A stretch of 64,000 bases of DNA from Deltaproteobacteria bacterium (GTDB lineage: Bacteria > Myxococcota_A > UBA9042 > PHBI01). Positions 37,472 to 49,962 of this stretch are shown one piece after another. The position numbers and the translations under genes were made by a program. The notes under the pieces were generated by a model, which was not told the origin of the DNA, searched no databases, and worked only from the letters and a program-made list of their open reading frames with translations. Positions within the stretch are counted from its first letter, which is position 1. Every line of letters begins with the position of its first letter. The DNA is taken from contig WYBB01000025.1 in the NCBI GenBank assembly GCA_011526585.1, positions 1 to 64,000 on the forward strand, read 5' to 3'.

Positions 37472-39027
37472 CAGGAGCGCCTCCGCTGACGCGCGAGGGT
37501 GATGAAGAGCATCGGCAGGACGCCGAGCACGAAGAGCGCGAGCGCGCGCAGAGCGGCTTCGCCGTAGTAGCCCTCGTTTGTGAGATCCCAGAGCTCGGTG
37601 GCGAGCGTGTCCCAGCCGGCCGGGCGCATGACGAGCGTGGCGGGGAGCTCCTTGACGGTCGTGAGGAAGACGAGGGCGCCACCGGCGAGGAGCGCGCCCA
37701 TGGCGAGCGGCAGGCTGACGCGGAGGAAGGCGCGGCGCGAGGAGGCGCCGAGCGTGCGCGCGGCCTCCTCGAGCGAGGGAGGGATGCGCTCGAGCGCGGG
37801 GCGGAGCGTGTCGGTGACCTGCGGCAGGAAGCGGATGACGCAGGCGAGCACGAGCAGCGGGATCGTCTGGTAGAGCGCGGGCACGACGCGGGTGCCGAAG
37901 TAGACGAAGGCGAGCGCGACGACGACGCCGGGGATGGCGAAGCCCGCGTAGACGACGCGATCGGGCAGGTGCGCCCAGAGCGAGCGGGCGCGGCTCGCGA
38001 GGCGGGCGACCGGCACGGCGAGGAGCATGGCGGCGAGCGCGGTCATGAGCGCGACGAGGAGCGAGTTGGCGGCGAGGGTGTCGATCGGCGCGCAGAACTC
38101 GCAGACGTTGCCGCGGCGGAGCGCCCACCAGATCACGACGAGGAGCGGCGCGCCGACGCTGGCGGCGAGGACGACGAGCACGAAGACGATGGCGGGCAGA
38201 CGCCAGCGGCCGAGCGGGCTCGGGGGCGCGGCGCGGGCGTCACGGCCGGCGCGGGAGGAGGTGCGCAGGCGCTGGTTGCGCGTGCGCCACTCGAGCGCGA
38301 GCACGACGAAGGTGATGAGCACGAGCACGAGCGAGAGGAGCGCGGCGCCCGCGGCGTCGAAGGCGTCGTGCTGCACGTAGATGACGCGCGTGAAGGTGTC
38401 GACCTGCAGCATCGAGACGGCGCCGAAGTCGGAGAGCACGTAGAGCGTCGTCATGAGGCAGCCGCCGACGAGCGCGGGGCGCACGAGCGGGAGGCTCACC
38501 GAGAGGAAGGCCCCGAGCGGGGAGCGGCCGAGCATGCGCGCGCTCTCTTCGAGGCGCGGGTCGAGACCGGCGAAGGCGGCGTGCAGCGGGAGGAAGACGT
38601 AGGGAAAGCCGAGGAGCGTGAGCGCGATGGTCGCGCCGAAGAACCCCTGCAGATCGACCGAGCCGCCGAGCAGCGCGCCGAGAGGACCATCGGCGGAGAC
38701 GGCGCTGATGAGGGCGAAGGCGCCGACGTAGGACGGGATCGCCAGGGGCAGCGTGAGCAGGATCGTGCAGGTGCGGCGGAACGGGAGATCGGTGCGCGCG
38801 GTCAGCCAGGCGAGCGGCACGGCGATGACGAGCGAGGCGAGCGTCACCGCGAGCGCGAGCCCGATGGAGCGCAGGATGAGGGGCAGGAGCCCGAGCGAGA
38901 GGCTCTCGCCGAGGAGCGCCGAGGCGCGCCCCGAGGTGGTCGCGCGCAGGAGGAGCCAGAGCGGGACGAGGAGCACGACGAGCGCCGGCACCCACGCCAG
39001 CGCGCGGGTCAGCGGCGAGGTGCGCAC
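37471..39027 (-). CDS. fbpB: Ferric-iron ABC transporter permease (fused two-domain type)
   Basis: The protein has about 518 residues with two copies of the binding-protein-dependent permease domain, each with an EAA-type loop (ARMLGRSPLGAFLSVSLPLVRPAL and ARTLGASSRRAFLRVSLPLAMGAL). This tandem arrangement is that of FbpB/SfuB. It forms the membrane channel for iron with FbpA and FbpC. The start is uncertain: GTG 39027 is the first usual codon, but CTG 39039, which overlaps the fbpA stop as CTGA, would fit the overlap habit of this genome. Confidence 0.88.
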   Translation of the reverse strand: MRTSPLTRALAWVPALVVLLVPLWLLLRATTSGRASALLGESLSLGLLPLILRSIGLALAVTLASLVIAVPLAWLTARTDLPFRRTCTILLTLPLAIPSYVGAFALISAVSADGPLGALLGGSVDLQGFFGATIALTLLGFPYVFLPLHAAFAGLDPRLEESARMLGRSPLGAFLSVSLPLVRPALVGGCLMTTLYVLSDFGAVSMLQVDTFTRVIYVQHDAFDAAGAALLSLVLVLITFVVLALEWRTRNQRLRTSSRAGRDARAAPPSPLGRWRLPAIVFVLVVLAASVGAPLLVVIWWALRRGNVCEFCAPIDTLAANSLLVALMTALAAMLLAVPVARLASRARSLWAHLPDRVVYAGFAIPGVVVALAFVYFGTRVVPALYQTIPLLVLACVIRFLPQVTDTLRPALERIPPSLEEAARTLGASSRRAFLRVSLPLAMGALLAGGALVFLTTVKELPATLVMRPAGWDTLATELWDLTNEGYYGEAALRALALFVLGVLPMLFITLARQRRRS

Positions 39028-39035
39028 CGGCTGGA

Positions 39036-40127
39036 TCAGGGCAGGGCCTTGGTCTTGCGCAGGAGCTCGAGCGTAGCGCGCAGATCGTGGAGCGCGCCGA
39101 GCTCGACCGGGGGCAGCGACAAGGACGCGATCGGCGGGATGCCCTCGGCGGGGGTGACGCCGGCGGCAAGCGGGTACTCGAAGTTGTCGTGGGCGAAGAC
39201 CTTCTGGGCGTCGGCCGAGAGCAGGTAGGCGACGAGCTGCTCGGCCGCGGCCTTGTGCTTCGAGGTGGCGAGCACGCCGACGCCGGCGACGTTCATCATG
39301 CCGCCGAGGTCGTTGGCGGGGTAGTGGTTGGCGACCGGGAAGGCGGCGCCCGCGGCCTCGCGCTTGTGCACGTGCAGGTAGTAGTGGTTGACGAAGGCGA
39401 CGTCGACCTCGCCGGCGGCGACCGCCTTGAGCGCGGGGCCGTTCTTCGGATAGACGCGCGGCTCGTTGGCGACGATGCCGGTGAGCCAGGCGGCGGTGGC
39501 CTCGTCGCCGCGCGCGAGGCGCATGGCCGAGACGAAGGCCTGGAAGGAGGCGTTGCTCGGCGGCCAGCCGATGCGGCCCTTCCACGCGGGGGCGGTGAAG
39601 CCGTCGATCGAGGCGGGCAGGTCCTCGGGTTTGACGCGCTCGGTGTTGTAGGCGACGACGCGCGCGCGGCCGCTGGTGCCGACCCAGGTGCCGTCGGGGG
39701 CGGCGAAGCGCTTGTCGACCTGGGTGAGGAGCGCGTCGGGGAGCGTGGTGAGGCGCTTGGCGTCGCGCACGGCGCCGAGCGCGCCGGCGTCCTGGGCGAA
39801 GAAGACGTCGGCGGGTGAGGCGTCGCCCTCCTCGAGGATGGTGTTGGCGAGCGCGGTGGTGTCGCCGTAGCGCACGTCGAGCGCGATGCCGGTCGAGGCG
39901 GTGAAGGCGTCGAAGATCCCCTGCACCATCGCCTTGGAGCGGCCGCAGTAGACGGTGAGGCGCACCTCGGCGGCGGGGGGCGGCGTGGGGGCGGCGGCGT
40001 CGGGGTCTGCGGCGGGCGGCGCGGTCGGCGGGGGCGGATCGGACTTGCCGCAGGCGGCGAGCACGAGGCACGCGGCGAGGAGCGAGCCTGCGGCGAGGCG
40101 AGGCGACGGTGGGGGTGAGGTGATCAT
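39036..40127 (-). CDS. fbpA: Ferric-iron ABC transporter substrate-binding lipoprotein
   Basis: The protein has 363 residues. The lipobox LAAC follows an N-terminal signal, then a Pro/Ala linker. The mature part begins RLTVYCGRSKAMVQGIFDAF and has the FbpA/FutA features ADVFFAQDAGALG and the adjacent tyrosines of VNHYYLH, which coordinate Fe3+ in FbpA. It delivers periplasmic ferric iron to FbpBC. It is first in the fbpABC operon. A Fur box was not found by eye in the 39-bp gap to rdgB, so the promoter may lie in or before rdgB. Confidence 0.9.
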   Translation of the reverse strand: MITSPPPSPRLAAGSLLAACLVLAACGKSDPPPPTAPPAADPDAAAPTPPPAAEVRLTVYCGRSKAMVQGIFDAFTASTGIALDVRYGDTTALANTILEEGDASPADVFFAQDAGALGAVRDAKRLTTLPDALLTQVDKRFAAPDGTWVGTSGRARVVAYNTERVKPEDLPASIDGFTAPAWKGRIGWPPSNASFQAFVSAMRLARGDEATAAWLTGIVANEPRVYPKNGPALKAVAAGEVDVAFVNHYYLHVHKREAAGAAFPVANHYPANDLGGMMNVAGVGVLATSKHKAAAEQLVAYLLSADAQKVFAHDNFEYPLAAGVTPAEGIPPIASLSLPPVELGALHDLRATLELLRKTKALP

Positions 40128-40166
40128 GCGGCGTCGATAGGAGAAAGCTCGGCCGAGGGCAACCCG

Positions 40167-40847
40167 TTAATCGTCGGAGGGGGCGGCGGCGAGGGCGGCG
40201 GCGAGATGCGGGGCGACCGCGCGCAGGGCCTGACCGCGGTGCGAGACGGCGTGCTTCCGTTCGGCGGAGAGCTCGGCGAAGGTGAGGCCGGCGGGCGGGT
40301 AGAGCATGTAGGGATCGTAGCCGAAGCCGCCGTGGCCGGCCGGGGTGTCGACCACCCTGCCCTCGCAGGCGCCGTCGACGGTGAGCACGAAGGCCTCGCC
40401 GCGCGGTGTAGAGAGCGGCGACAGCGGCGCGTCCTCGGGCAGGCGGCGGGCGATGGCCGGCGGGAGGACGAGCGCGATGACACAGCGGTAGCGCGCGGTG
40501 CGGTGCTCGGGTGGCACGCCGGCGAGGGCGGCGAGGAGCTTCAGGTTGTTGTCGGCGTCCTTGGCGTCGGGGCCGGCGAAGCGCGCGGAGTGAACGCCCG
40601 GCGCGCCGCCGAGCGCGTCGACCTCGAGGCCGGAGTCGTCCGCCAGGCAGACACCGCCGGTGATGGCGTAGGCGGCGGCGGCCTTGATGATGGCGTTTTC
40701 GCGGAAGGTGTGGCCGGTCTCCTCGGGCTCGCCGAGGCCGATCTCGCGCGCGGTGACGAGGCTGACGCCCGGCGCGATGGCGCCGAGGATCTCGCGGATC
40801 TCTTTGAGCTTCTTGGCGTTGTTGGTCGCCACGGCCAGCGTGGTCAT
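40167..40847 (-). CDS. rdgB: XTP/dITP pyrophosphatase (RdgB/HAM1 family)
   Basis: The protein has 226 residues. VATNNAKKLKEIREIL at the N-terminus, the GHTFRENAIIKA loop, ADDSGLEVDALGGAPGVHSARF and the GGFGYDPYM substrate site are all diagnostic. It hydrolyses deaminated purine triphosphates to monophosphates, protecting DNA from inosine and xanthine. ATG 40847 has GGAGG at 40854-40858 and is favoured over GTG 40853. It lies 40 bp upstream of fbpA on the same strand and 110 bp from the divergent tldD. Confidence 0.95.
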   Translation of the reverse strand: MTTLAVATNNAKKLKEIREILGAIAPGVSLVTAREIGLGEPEETGHTFRENAIIKAAAAYAITGGVCLADDSGLEVDALGGAPGVHSARFAGPDAKDADNNLKLLAALAGVPPEHRTARYRCVIALVLPPAIARRLPEDAPLSPLSTPRGEAFVLTVDGACEGRVVDTPAGHGGFGYDPYMLYPPAGLTFAELSAERKHAVSHRGQALRAVAPHLAAALAAAPSDD

Positions 40848-40957
40848 CGGCACCTCCGGCGCAGGTGAGCGCGGGCGCTTGGCCCGACGCGCGTCGGTGC
40901 GTAAGCTCGCTCAACCCGCGGAGTTGGAAAAGGGCTCCCGCGATCAAGCGAGGGACG

Positions 40958-42421
40958 ATGGACATCGAATCGGTGCTGGCGCGCTTCCGGCTGGACAGGC
41001 GCGACCTCGAGGCCACGCTGGCGACGCTCTTCGAGCGGCGCATCGACGACGCCGACGTCTACGTCGAGCACGTCGAGAGCGAGGGGCTCGTGCTCGACGA
41101 GGGGCTCGTCAAGAAGGGCGCGCGCGCGATCCATCAGGGCTTCGGGGTGCGCGCGGTGATCGGTGACAAGACCGGCTACGCGCACGCGGACGTGATCGAC
41201 CGCGAGAGCCTCGTCGAAGCGGCGCGCGCGGCGCGCACGATCGCCAGCGAGTCGCAAGGCGGCGGGGCGGTGGCGCTCGACAAGCGCGGCGGCGGGCACG
41301 ACCTCTACCCGATCGGCGCCGAGGGCGACCCGCTCGCGCGCGACCTCGGCGACAAGCTCGCGCTGCTCGAGGCGATCGACAAGCGTGCGCGCGCCTACGA
41401 TCCACGCATCACGCAGGTGCAGGCGAGCTTCGCGTCCGAGCGCAAGCTCGTGCTGGTCGCGACCGCGGATGGGCGGCTGGTCGTCGACGTGCGGCCGCTC
41501 TCGCGGCTGTCGGTCTCGTGCATCGCGGTCGACGCGGCGCGCGGACGCCGGCAGTCGGCCGGCAGCGGTGGTGGCGGGCGCTGGGAGTTCCCGGTCTTCT
41601 TCGAGGCCGAGGGCGATCTCGCGCGCTGGCAGCGCTGGACCGATGAGGCGGCGCGGCGCGCGGTGCTGCTGCTCGAGGCCATCGACGCACCGGCGGGCAC
41701 GATGGACGTGGTGCTGGGCCCGGGTTGGCCGGGGATCCTGCTGCACGAGGCGGTCGGGCACGGGCTCGAGGGCGACTTCAACCGGCGCCAGACCTCGGCG
41801 TTCACCGGCATGGTCGGCAAGCAGGTCGCCTCGCCGCTGGTGACGGTGGTCGACGACGGCACCATCGCGACGCGGCGCGGCAGCCTCAACGTCGACGACG
41901 AGGGCACGCCGAGCACGCGCAACGTGCTCATCGAGGGCGGGGTGCTCAAGGGCTACCTGCAGGACCGCATGAACGCGCGCCTCATGGGCGCCGAAGCGAC
42001 GGGCAGCGGGCGACGCGAGTCGTACGCGCACATGCCGCTGCCGCGCATGACCAACACCTTCATGCTCGCGGGCCAGGACGACCCCGAGGAGATCATCAAG
42101 GGCGTCAAGCGCGGGATCTACGCGGTCGCCTTCGGCGGCGGCCAGGTCGACATCACCAGCGGAAGGTTCACGTTCTCGGGCTCGGAGGCCTACCTGATCG
42201 AAGACGGCAAGGTCACGGCGCCGGTGCGCGGCGCGACCTTCATCGGCAACGGACCGGAGGTGCTCAAGCGCGTCGTGGCGGTCGGGCACGACCTGCAGCT
42301 CGACCAGGGGATCGGGACCTGCGGCAAGGCCGGGCAGTCGGTGCCGGTCGGGGTCGGCTTGCCGACCGTGCGCGTGAACGATCTTACGATCGGCGGAGTC
42401 AACGCGGGGGCGCGCTCATGA
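40958..42421 (+). CDS. tldD: Metalloprotease TldD
   Basis: The protein has 487 residues. The zinc-binding motif HEAVGH is at residues 263-268, and the downstream GTCGKAGQSVPVGVGLPTVRV is the conserved TldD C-terminal block. TldD and TldE form a heterodimeric protease that trims unfolded peptides, including modified peptide toxins such as microcins and CcdA. ATG 40958 follows GCGAGGGA. Its stop overlaps the start of pmbA as ATGA. Confidence 0.95.
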   Translation: MDIESVLARFRLDRRDLEATLATLFERRIDDADVYVEHVESEGLVLDEGLVKKGARAIHQGFGVRAVIGDKTGYAHADVIDRESLVEAARAARTIASESQGGGAVALDKRGGGHDLYPIGAEGDPLARDLGDKLALLEAIDKRARAYDPRITQVQASFASERKLVLVATADGRLVVDVRPLSRLSVSCIAVDAARGRRQSAGSGGGGRWEFPVFFEAEGDLARWQRWTDEAARRAVLLLEAIDAPAGTMDVVLGPGWPGILLHEAVGHGLEGDFNRRQTSAFTGMVGKQVASPLVTVVDDGTIATRRGSLNVDDEGTPSTRNVLIEGGVLKGYLQDRMNARLMGAEATGSGRRESYAHMPLPRMTNTFMLAGQDDPEEIIKGVKRGIYAVAFGGGQVDITSGRFTFSGSEAYLIEDGKVTAPVRGATFIGNGPEVLKRVVAVGHDLQLDQGIGTCGKAGQSVPVGVGLPTVRVNDLTIGGVNAGARS

Positions 42422-43785
42422 ACGAGGCGATGAACGAACGGTGTCAGCTCGCGCTCACGGCGGCGGACAAGGCGGGCGCGTGGTTCGCGGACGCGGTGGT
42501 GGTCGGCGGGCGCTCGACCTCGGTCAAGGTGCGGCTGGGCAAGGTGATCGAGGTCGTGCAGAGCCGCGACCAGGGACTCGGCGTGCGCGTGCTCGTGCGC
42601 GACGAGGGCGGGTTCCGGACGGCGACGACCTCGACCTCCGACCTCGGCGACGAGGCGATCACGCGCCTGGTCGGGGAGGCGGTCGCGATGGCTCGGCGCA
42701 CGGCGCCCGACCCGTTCGCCGGCCCGCCCGAGGAGGACTTCGCGCCCGAGCCGGGCGCGCCGGCCGACCTCGACACCTGGGACGAGGAGATCTTCCGCTT
42801 CGATCCCGAGCGCGCGGTGGCGCTGGCGCTGGCGACCGAGGACGCGGCGCTGTCGCGGGACGCGCGCTTCACCAACAGCGAAGGCGGCGAGATGAGCTGG
42901 GGCTTCTCCGAGCTCCTCCTGATGGACTCGCGCGGCCACCGCAACTATCGGCGCTCGACCTCGGCGTCCTTGTGGACGACGCCGGTCGCCGAGGACGGCG
43001 CGGGCGGCAAGCAGCGCGACTACTGGTGGACCTCGGGCCGGCACCTGGCCGACCTCGAGGCGCCGGAAGCGGTCGGCCACAAGGCCGCGCAGCGCACGTT
43101 GCGCCGGCTCGGCGCGCGCAAGCCGGAGACCGCCGAGGTGCCGGTGATCTTCGAGGCGCCGATCGCGTCGCGCCTGCTCGGATCGATCTCGGGCGCGGTC
43201 AATGGCGGCGCGGTCTTCCGCGACGCGAGCTGGCTCTGCGGGAAGATGGGCGACACCATCGCCGCGGCCGAGGTGACGCTCGTCGACGACCCGTGGATCG
43301 TGCGCGGCGCGGCCAGCCGCCTCTTCGACGGGGAGGGACTGGCGACGCGGCCGCTGCGCATCGTCGAGCGCGGCGTCTTGAGGAGCTGGGTCACCGACAC
43401 CTACAGCGGCAAGAAGCTCGGCGTGCCCTCGACGCGCAGCGCGTGGCGCGGGCTCGGCTCACCTTCGCCGGGCACGTCGAACCTGTGGATGGAAAACGGC
43501 GTCGACTCGCTCGAGGCGTTGATCGCGAACACGCGGCGCGGCCTGCTGGTCACCGACACCGTCGGCGGCGGCGCCAACATCGTCAACGGCGACTTCAGCC
43601 AGGGCGTGGTCGGCCTGTGGATAGAGGACGGCCAGATCGCCTACCCGGTCGAGGAGATCACGATCGCCTCTACGCTCGGGCCGATGTGGCTCGGCGTCGA
43701 CGGGATCGCCGACGACCGGCACCCGGGGCGGGCGACGAGCGCGCCGTCGTTCAGGGTGGCGAAGATGACGGTCGCGGGGCGCTGA
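42418..43785 (+). CDS. pmbA: TldE/PmbA family protein
   Basis: The protein has 455 residues. Conserved blocks include TNSEGGEMSW, YRRSTSASLW, the GSISGAVNGGAVFRDASWL region and VGLWIEDGQIAYPVEEITIA. TldE lacks the HExxxH of its partner, and this protein does too. It is the non-catalytic partner that encloses the TldD peptide channel. ATG 42418 overlaps the tldD stop. No peptide precursor gene was seen nearby, so the pair may serve a general role. Confidence 0.93.
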   Translation: MNEAMNERCQLALTAADKAGAWFADAVVVGGRSTSVKVRLGKVIEVVQSRDQGLGVRVLVRDEGGFRTATTSTSDLGDEAITRLVGEAVAMARRTAPDPFAGPPEEDFAPEPGAPADLDTWDEEIFRFDPERAVALALATEDAALSRDARFTNSEGGEMSWGFSELLLMDSRGHRNYRRSTSASLWTTPVAEDGAGGKQRDYWWTSGRHLADLEAPEAVGHKAAQRTLRRLGARKPETAEVPVIFEAPIASRLLGSISGAVNGGAVFRDASWLCGKMGDTIAAAEVTLVDDPWIVRGAASRLFDGEGLATRPLRIVERGVLRSWVTDTYSGKKLGVPSTRSAWRGLGSPSPGTSNLWMENGVDSLEALIANTRRGLLVTDTVGGGANIVNGDFSQGVVGLWIEDGQIAYPVEEITIASTLGPMWLGVDGIADDRHPGRATSAPSFRVAKMTVAGR

Positions 43786-43818
43786 CGATACGCGGGCGTC
43801 GTGACGACGGCGCGAGGG

Positions 43819-44268
43819 TCACAGGTCGGCCAGGACCAGCTTGCCGTCGTCGCGCGTGAACTCGATCGTCTCCTCGACCCCGTTGCCGAAGCGCACGAGC
43901 GCGCGCCAGCGCACGGCGGTGTCGGCGTTGTCGGCGCGCGTCGCGATCGACATGCCGGTCTTGGCGTTGTTCACCCACACGCCGCCGCGCGCCCAGAACT
44001 CCTCGGGGTTCTGGTCGTGCAGGCGCCTGAGCTCGGCGCTGAGCTCGGGCGCGAGCACGCGCACGAGCGCCGTGAGGTCGCGCTGCTCGGTCGCCTGGGT
44101 GAAGGCCTGCAGGACGCCGTCCTCGGTCGTCGGGTGCGGCGGGATCGGCGGCGGCTCGGGCGCGAGCGCGACCGTCACCTCGGGCGTCGGCGGCTCGGCC
44201 GGCTTGCTGCTGCAGGCCTGGGCCGCCAGCGCGGTCAGCAGGATCAGCGCGCGCGACGTTCGAGGCAT
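43819..44268 (-). CDS. Small lipoprotein, unknown function
   Basis: The protein has 149 residues. The signal peptide ends in the lipobox AQAC, followed by a Pro/Glu-rich linker ([10 protein letters not shown]). The mature domain has a helix-rich part ([27 protein letters not shown]) and a beta part ([21 protein letters not shown]), reminiscent of NTF2-like or SnoaL-like folds, but I cannot assign it. ATG 44268 is set by the signal peptide. A tRNA-Pro gene ends 27 bp upstream of this start on the same strand and may share its transcript. Confidence 0.72.
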   Translation of the reverse strand: MPRTSRALILLTALAAQACSSKPAEPPTPEVTVALAPEPPPIPPHPTTEDGVLQAFTQATEQRDLTALVRVLAPELSAELRRLHDQNPEEFWARGGVWVNNAKTGMSIATRADNADTAVRWRALVRFGNGVEETIEFTRDDGKLVLADL

Positions 44269-44295
44269 GGGTCGCCCCCGAGGTTTGGAGGAGGT

Positions 44296-44372
44296 TGGTC
44301 GGGGTGACAGGATTCGAACCTGCGACATTCAGCTCCCAAAGCTGACGCGCTACCAGGCTGCGCTACACCCCG
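44296..44372 (-). tRNA. tRNA-Pro(TGG)
   Basis: The 77-nt cloverleaf read on the minus strand has acceptor CGGGGTG/CACCCCG with A and encoded CCA. The anticodon stem TCAGC/GCTGA has loop TTTGGGA, anticodon TGG. Together with the GGG tRNA at 13185 it covers proline wobble codons. Confidence 0.95.
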
Positions 44373-44413
44373 GCCGCGGGCCCCGCGCGGCGCGCGGGAT
44401 CCGATGGCGGGTT

Positions 44414-46015
<1,602 letters not shown>

Positions 46016-46134
46016 CGCCATCTCCTTGGCAACCCTTATAGAGGCTGCCCCAACCGTGCACCATCGACTTCGCCCGCGGCAAGCCGCTTCGGACCGGAGG
46101 GCGGGCGCCGAATCGCGACGCCCTTGTGTCAGGC

Positions 46135-46152
46135 TTGTCACCGAACCGTCAC
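46135..46152 (+). promoter_or_regulatory. Pho box upstream of pstS
   Basis: TTGTCAC-CGAA-CCGTCAC matches the PhoB consensus of two CTGTCAT-like heptamers with an 11-bp period. A third weaker half site (TTGTGTC) sits 11 bp upstream at 46124. It ends 58 bp before the pstS ATG. Confidence 0.75.
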
Positions 46153-46210
46153 ATTCGCGCCACCGACCGGTGCGACGGTCCCGGCGACCCAGGCGATGGA
46201 GGGTCGCGCG

Positions 46211-47206
46211 ATGAGATCGACGTGGATGGGGATGGGGTGGGTGGCTGCGGCGGCGCTGGTCGTCGGCGGGTGCGGCAAGAGCGACGTCAAGACCGTCGCC
46301 GGTGACGGCTCGAGCACGGTCTTCCTCATCAGCGAGGCAGTCGCCGAGGGCTTCCACGAGGTCGCACCCGAGGTGCGCGTGACCGTCGGCGTGTCCGGGA
46401 CCGGCGGCGGCTTCAAGAAGTTCTGCGCCGGAGAGACCGACTTCCAGGACGCCTCACGTCCGATCAAGCCGACCGAGGTCGAGCTCTGCCAAAAGAGCGG
46501 CGTCGAGTACATCGAGCTGCCGATCGCCTACGACGGCATCGCCATCGTCGTGAACCCCCAGAACGACTGGGCCAGGGAGATCACGCGCGAGGAGCTCAAG
46601 AAGCTCTGGGCGCCCGAGGCCCAGAAGACCATCCTCAGGTGGAACCAGCTCCGCGAGGGCTGGCCCGACCGCCCCATCGCGCTCTTCGGCGCCGGCGTCG
46701 ACTCGGGCACCTACGACTACTTCACCGAGGCGATCGTCGGCAAGGAGCACAGCTCGCGCGGCGACTACACCTCCAGCGAGGACGACAACGTCATCGTGCG
46801 CGGCGTCGCCGCCGACCCCGGCGCGCTCGGCTTCTTCGGCTTCGCCTACTACGAAGAGAACAAGGACAAGCTCCGCGCGCTGCCGGTCGACGGCGGCAAG
46901 GGCCCGGTCGCCCCGAGCGTCGCGAGCATCGGTGATGGCAGCTACTTCCCGCTCTCGCGCCCGCTCTTCCTCTACGTCGCCAAGAAGGCGATGGAGCGCC
47001 CCGAGATGCAGGCCTTCATGGCCTTCTACCTCGATCAGGCCCCTGCCTTCTCGCGCGAGGTCGGCTACATCCCCCTGCCCGACGAGGCCTACCCGCTCGC
47101 CAAGGCGCGCCTCGACAAGCGCATCACCGGCTCGCTCTTCGGCGGCAAGGGCTCGCAGGTCGGCGTCTCGATCAAGGACCTCCTCGCCAGGGAGTCGGCG
47201 CAGTGA
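46211..47206 (+). CDS. pstS: Phosphate ABC transporter substrate-binding lipoprotein
   Basis: The protein has 331 residues. The lipobox VGGC ends the signal peptide. [45 protein letters not shown] and [12 protein letters not shown] supply the phosphate-binding loops of the PstS family. It captures periplasmic phosphate for PstCA. ATG 46211 has GGAGGG seven bases upstream; an ATG 15 bp earlier overlaps that site. It is first of pstSCAB, under the Pho box. Its stop overlaps the pstC start as GTGA. Confidence 0.95.
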   Translation: MRSTWMGMGWVAAAALVVGGCGKSDVKTVAGDGSSTVFLISEAVAEGFHEVAPEVRVTVGVSGTGGGFKKFCAGETDFQDASRPIKPTEVELCQKSGVEYIELPIAYDGIAIVVNPQNDWAREITREELKKLWAPEAQKTILRWNQLREGWPDRPIALFGAGVDSGTYDYFTEAIVGKEHSSRGDYTSSEDDNVIVRGVAADPGALGFFGFAYYEENKDKLRALPVDGGKGPVAPSVASIGDGSYFPLSRPLFLYVAKKAMERPEMQAFMAFYLDQAPAFSREVGYIPLPDEAYPLAKARLDKRITGSLFGGKGSQVGVSIKDLLARESAQ

Positions 47207-48107
47207 CGCACGCCCCGCCGGCGATCCACACCCGCCGCGCGCTCGGCGAGGTGATCCTCGAGCGGGTCTTCCAGCTCTTCGCGGCCGTGTCGATCTTCAC
47301 CGCCGCCGGCATCGTGCTCGTGCTCTTCGGCGAGTCGCTCGCTTTCTTCGAGTCCGTGTCCCTGGGGCAGTTCTTCGGCGACACCCAGTGGACACCCCTT
47401 TTCGCGGACGCGCACTTCGGGATCTGGCCGCTCGTCTTCGGCACCTTCCTGACGACGCTCATCGCCATCGCCGTCGCCCTGCCGCTCGGTCTGCTCGCCG
47501 CGATCTACCTCTCGGAGCTCGCCTCGCCGCGCGTGCGCGCCGTGCTCAAGCCCGCGCTCGAGGTGCTCGCCGGGATCCCGACCGTCGTCTACGGCTACTT
47601 CGCGCTGACCATCGTCACCCCCGCGCTGCAGAGCTTCATCCCGGGCGTGGCCGGCGCCAACGCGCTCTCGGCCGGCCTGGTGATGGGCCTCATGATCGTG
47701 CCGATCATCGCCTCGATCTCCGAAGACGCGATCTACGCCGTGCCCCAGAGCCTGCGCGAAGGCGCCACCGCGCTCGGCGGCAGCCGGGTCCGCACCATCT
47801 GGCGCGTGATCCTGCCCTCGGCCAGCTCGGGCATCACCGCCGCCGTCATCCTCGGCGTCTCGCGCGCCGTCGGCGAGACGATGATCGTCGCCATCGCCGC
47901 CGGCCTCGAGCCGCGCATCACCCTCGACCCGCGCGAGCCCGTCGAGACCATGACCGCCTACATCGTACAGGTCTCCCTCGGCGACACCCCGGCGGGCTCG
48001 CTCGCCTACCAGACGATCTTCGCCGTCGGGCTCCTGCTCTTCCTCCTCACGCTCGCGTTCAACGTGCTCTCGCACCGGCTGCGCAAGCGCATCCGCAAGG
48101 GGGCGCT

Positions 48108-48111
<4 letters not shown>
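47203..48111 (+). CDS. pstC: Phosphate ABC transporter permease
   Basis: The protein has 302 residues with six transmembrane helices. [20 protein letters not shown] and the EAA loop ([27 protein letters not shown]) are characteristic, as is [14 protein letters not shown]. It pairs with PstA to form the phosphate channel. GTG 47203 overlaps the pstS stop, and its own stop overlaps pstA's GTG in the same way. No long cytoplasmic extension is present. Confidence 0.95.
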
Positions 48112-48998
<887 letters not shown>

Positions 48999-49020
48999 CC
49001 GCATGAACGGGAGGAAACCC

Positions 49021-49917
49021 ATGGTCGCCAAGAAGCTCGTCGTCGAAGTCCCGCTCGAGACCCCGACGGCCGACCCCCGGCTCGACCACCCCGAACCCCG
49101 CCACGAGCCGCGCACGCCGCTCTTCGTGCTGCCCGACCCCGACCGCGCACCCGAGCCGATGCCGCGCCTGCGCATGCACGCCGAGGAGCTGCGCGCCTAC
49201 TACGGCAAGACCGAGGTGCTCAAGGGCATCACCCTGCCGATCCCCGACCGGCGCGTGACCGCGATCATCGGGCCCTCGGGCTGTGGCAAGTCGACGTTCC
49301 TGCGCACGCTCAACCGCATGCACGAGACCACGCCGGGCGCGTCGGTCAAGGGCTTCGTCTTCCTCGACGACGACAACATCTACGGCCCGCGCGTCAACCC
49401 GGTGCGCCTGCGCCGCTACGTCGGCATGGTCTTCCAGAAGCCCAACCCCTTCCCGTCGATGTCGATCCGCGACAACGTGCTCGCCGGCTTCCGCTTGAAC
49501 GGCATCAAGCTCAAGCACCCCGACGAGGTCGTCGAGCGCGCGCTCGGGCAAGCCGCCCTCTGGGACGAGGTCAAGGACGTGCTCGGCCGCTCCGGCCAGT
49601 CGCTCTCGGGCGGGCAGCAGCAGCGCCTGTGCATCGCGCGCTCGCTCGCGCTCGAGCCCGAGGTGCTGCTCATGGACGAGCCGGCCTCGGCGCTCGACCC
49701 CATCGCCTCGGCGCGCATCGAGGAGCTCATCCGCGAGCTGCGCGACCGCCTGACCATCGTCATCGTCACCCACAACATGCAGCAGGCCGCGCGCGTCTCG
49801 GACTACACCGCCTTCTTCTATCAAGGTGAGCTCGTCGAGCACGGCCCGACGGACGACGTCTTCGCGCGCCCGAAGGAGAAGCGCACCGAGGACTACGTGC
49901 ACGGCCGCTTCGGCTGA
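49021..49917 (+). CDS. pstB: Phosphate ABC transporter ATP-binding protein
   Basis: The protein has 298 residues, about 45 longer than usual at the N-terminus, where a Pro/Glu-rich leader precedes the ATPase domain. It has Walker [10 protein letters not shown], PstB-type [10 protein letters not shown]-loop VFQKPNPFP, signature LSGGQQQR and Walker [15 protein letters not shown] 49021 has GGGAGG with six-base spacing; ATG 49003 is possible. It is last in pstSCAB. phoU does not follow; instead phoR ends convergently 45 bp away. Confidence 0.95.
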   Translation: MVAKKLVVEVPLETPTADPRLDHPEPRHEPRTPLFVLPDPDRAPEPMPRLRMHAEELRAYYGKTEVLKGITLPIPDRRVTAIIGPSGCGKSTFLRTLNRMHETTPGASVKGFVFLDDDNIYGPRVNPVRLRRYVGMVFQKPNPFPSMSIRDNVLAGFRLNGIKLKHPDEVVERALGQAALWDEVKDVLGRSGQSLSGGQQQRLCIARSLALEPEVLLMDEPASALDPIASARIEELIRELRDRLTIVIVTHNMQQAARVSDYTAFFYQGELVEHGPTDDVFARPKEKRTEDYVHGRFG

Positions 49918-49962
49918 CGCGTCGGGTCCGCTATCGACGTGGGTGCGCGGCGGTGAGCCTGC

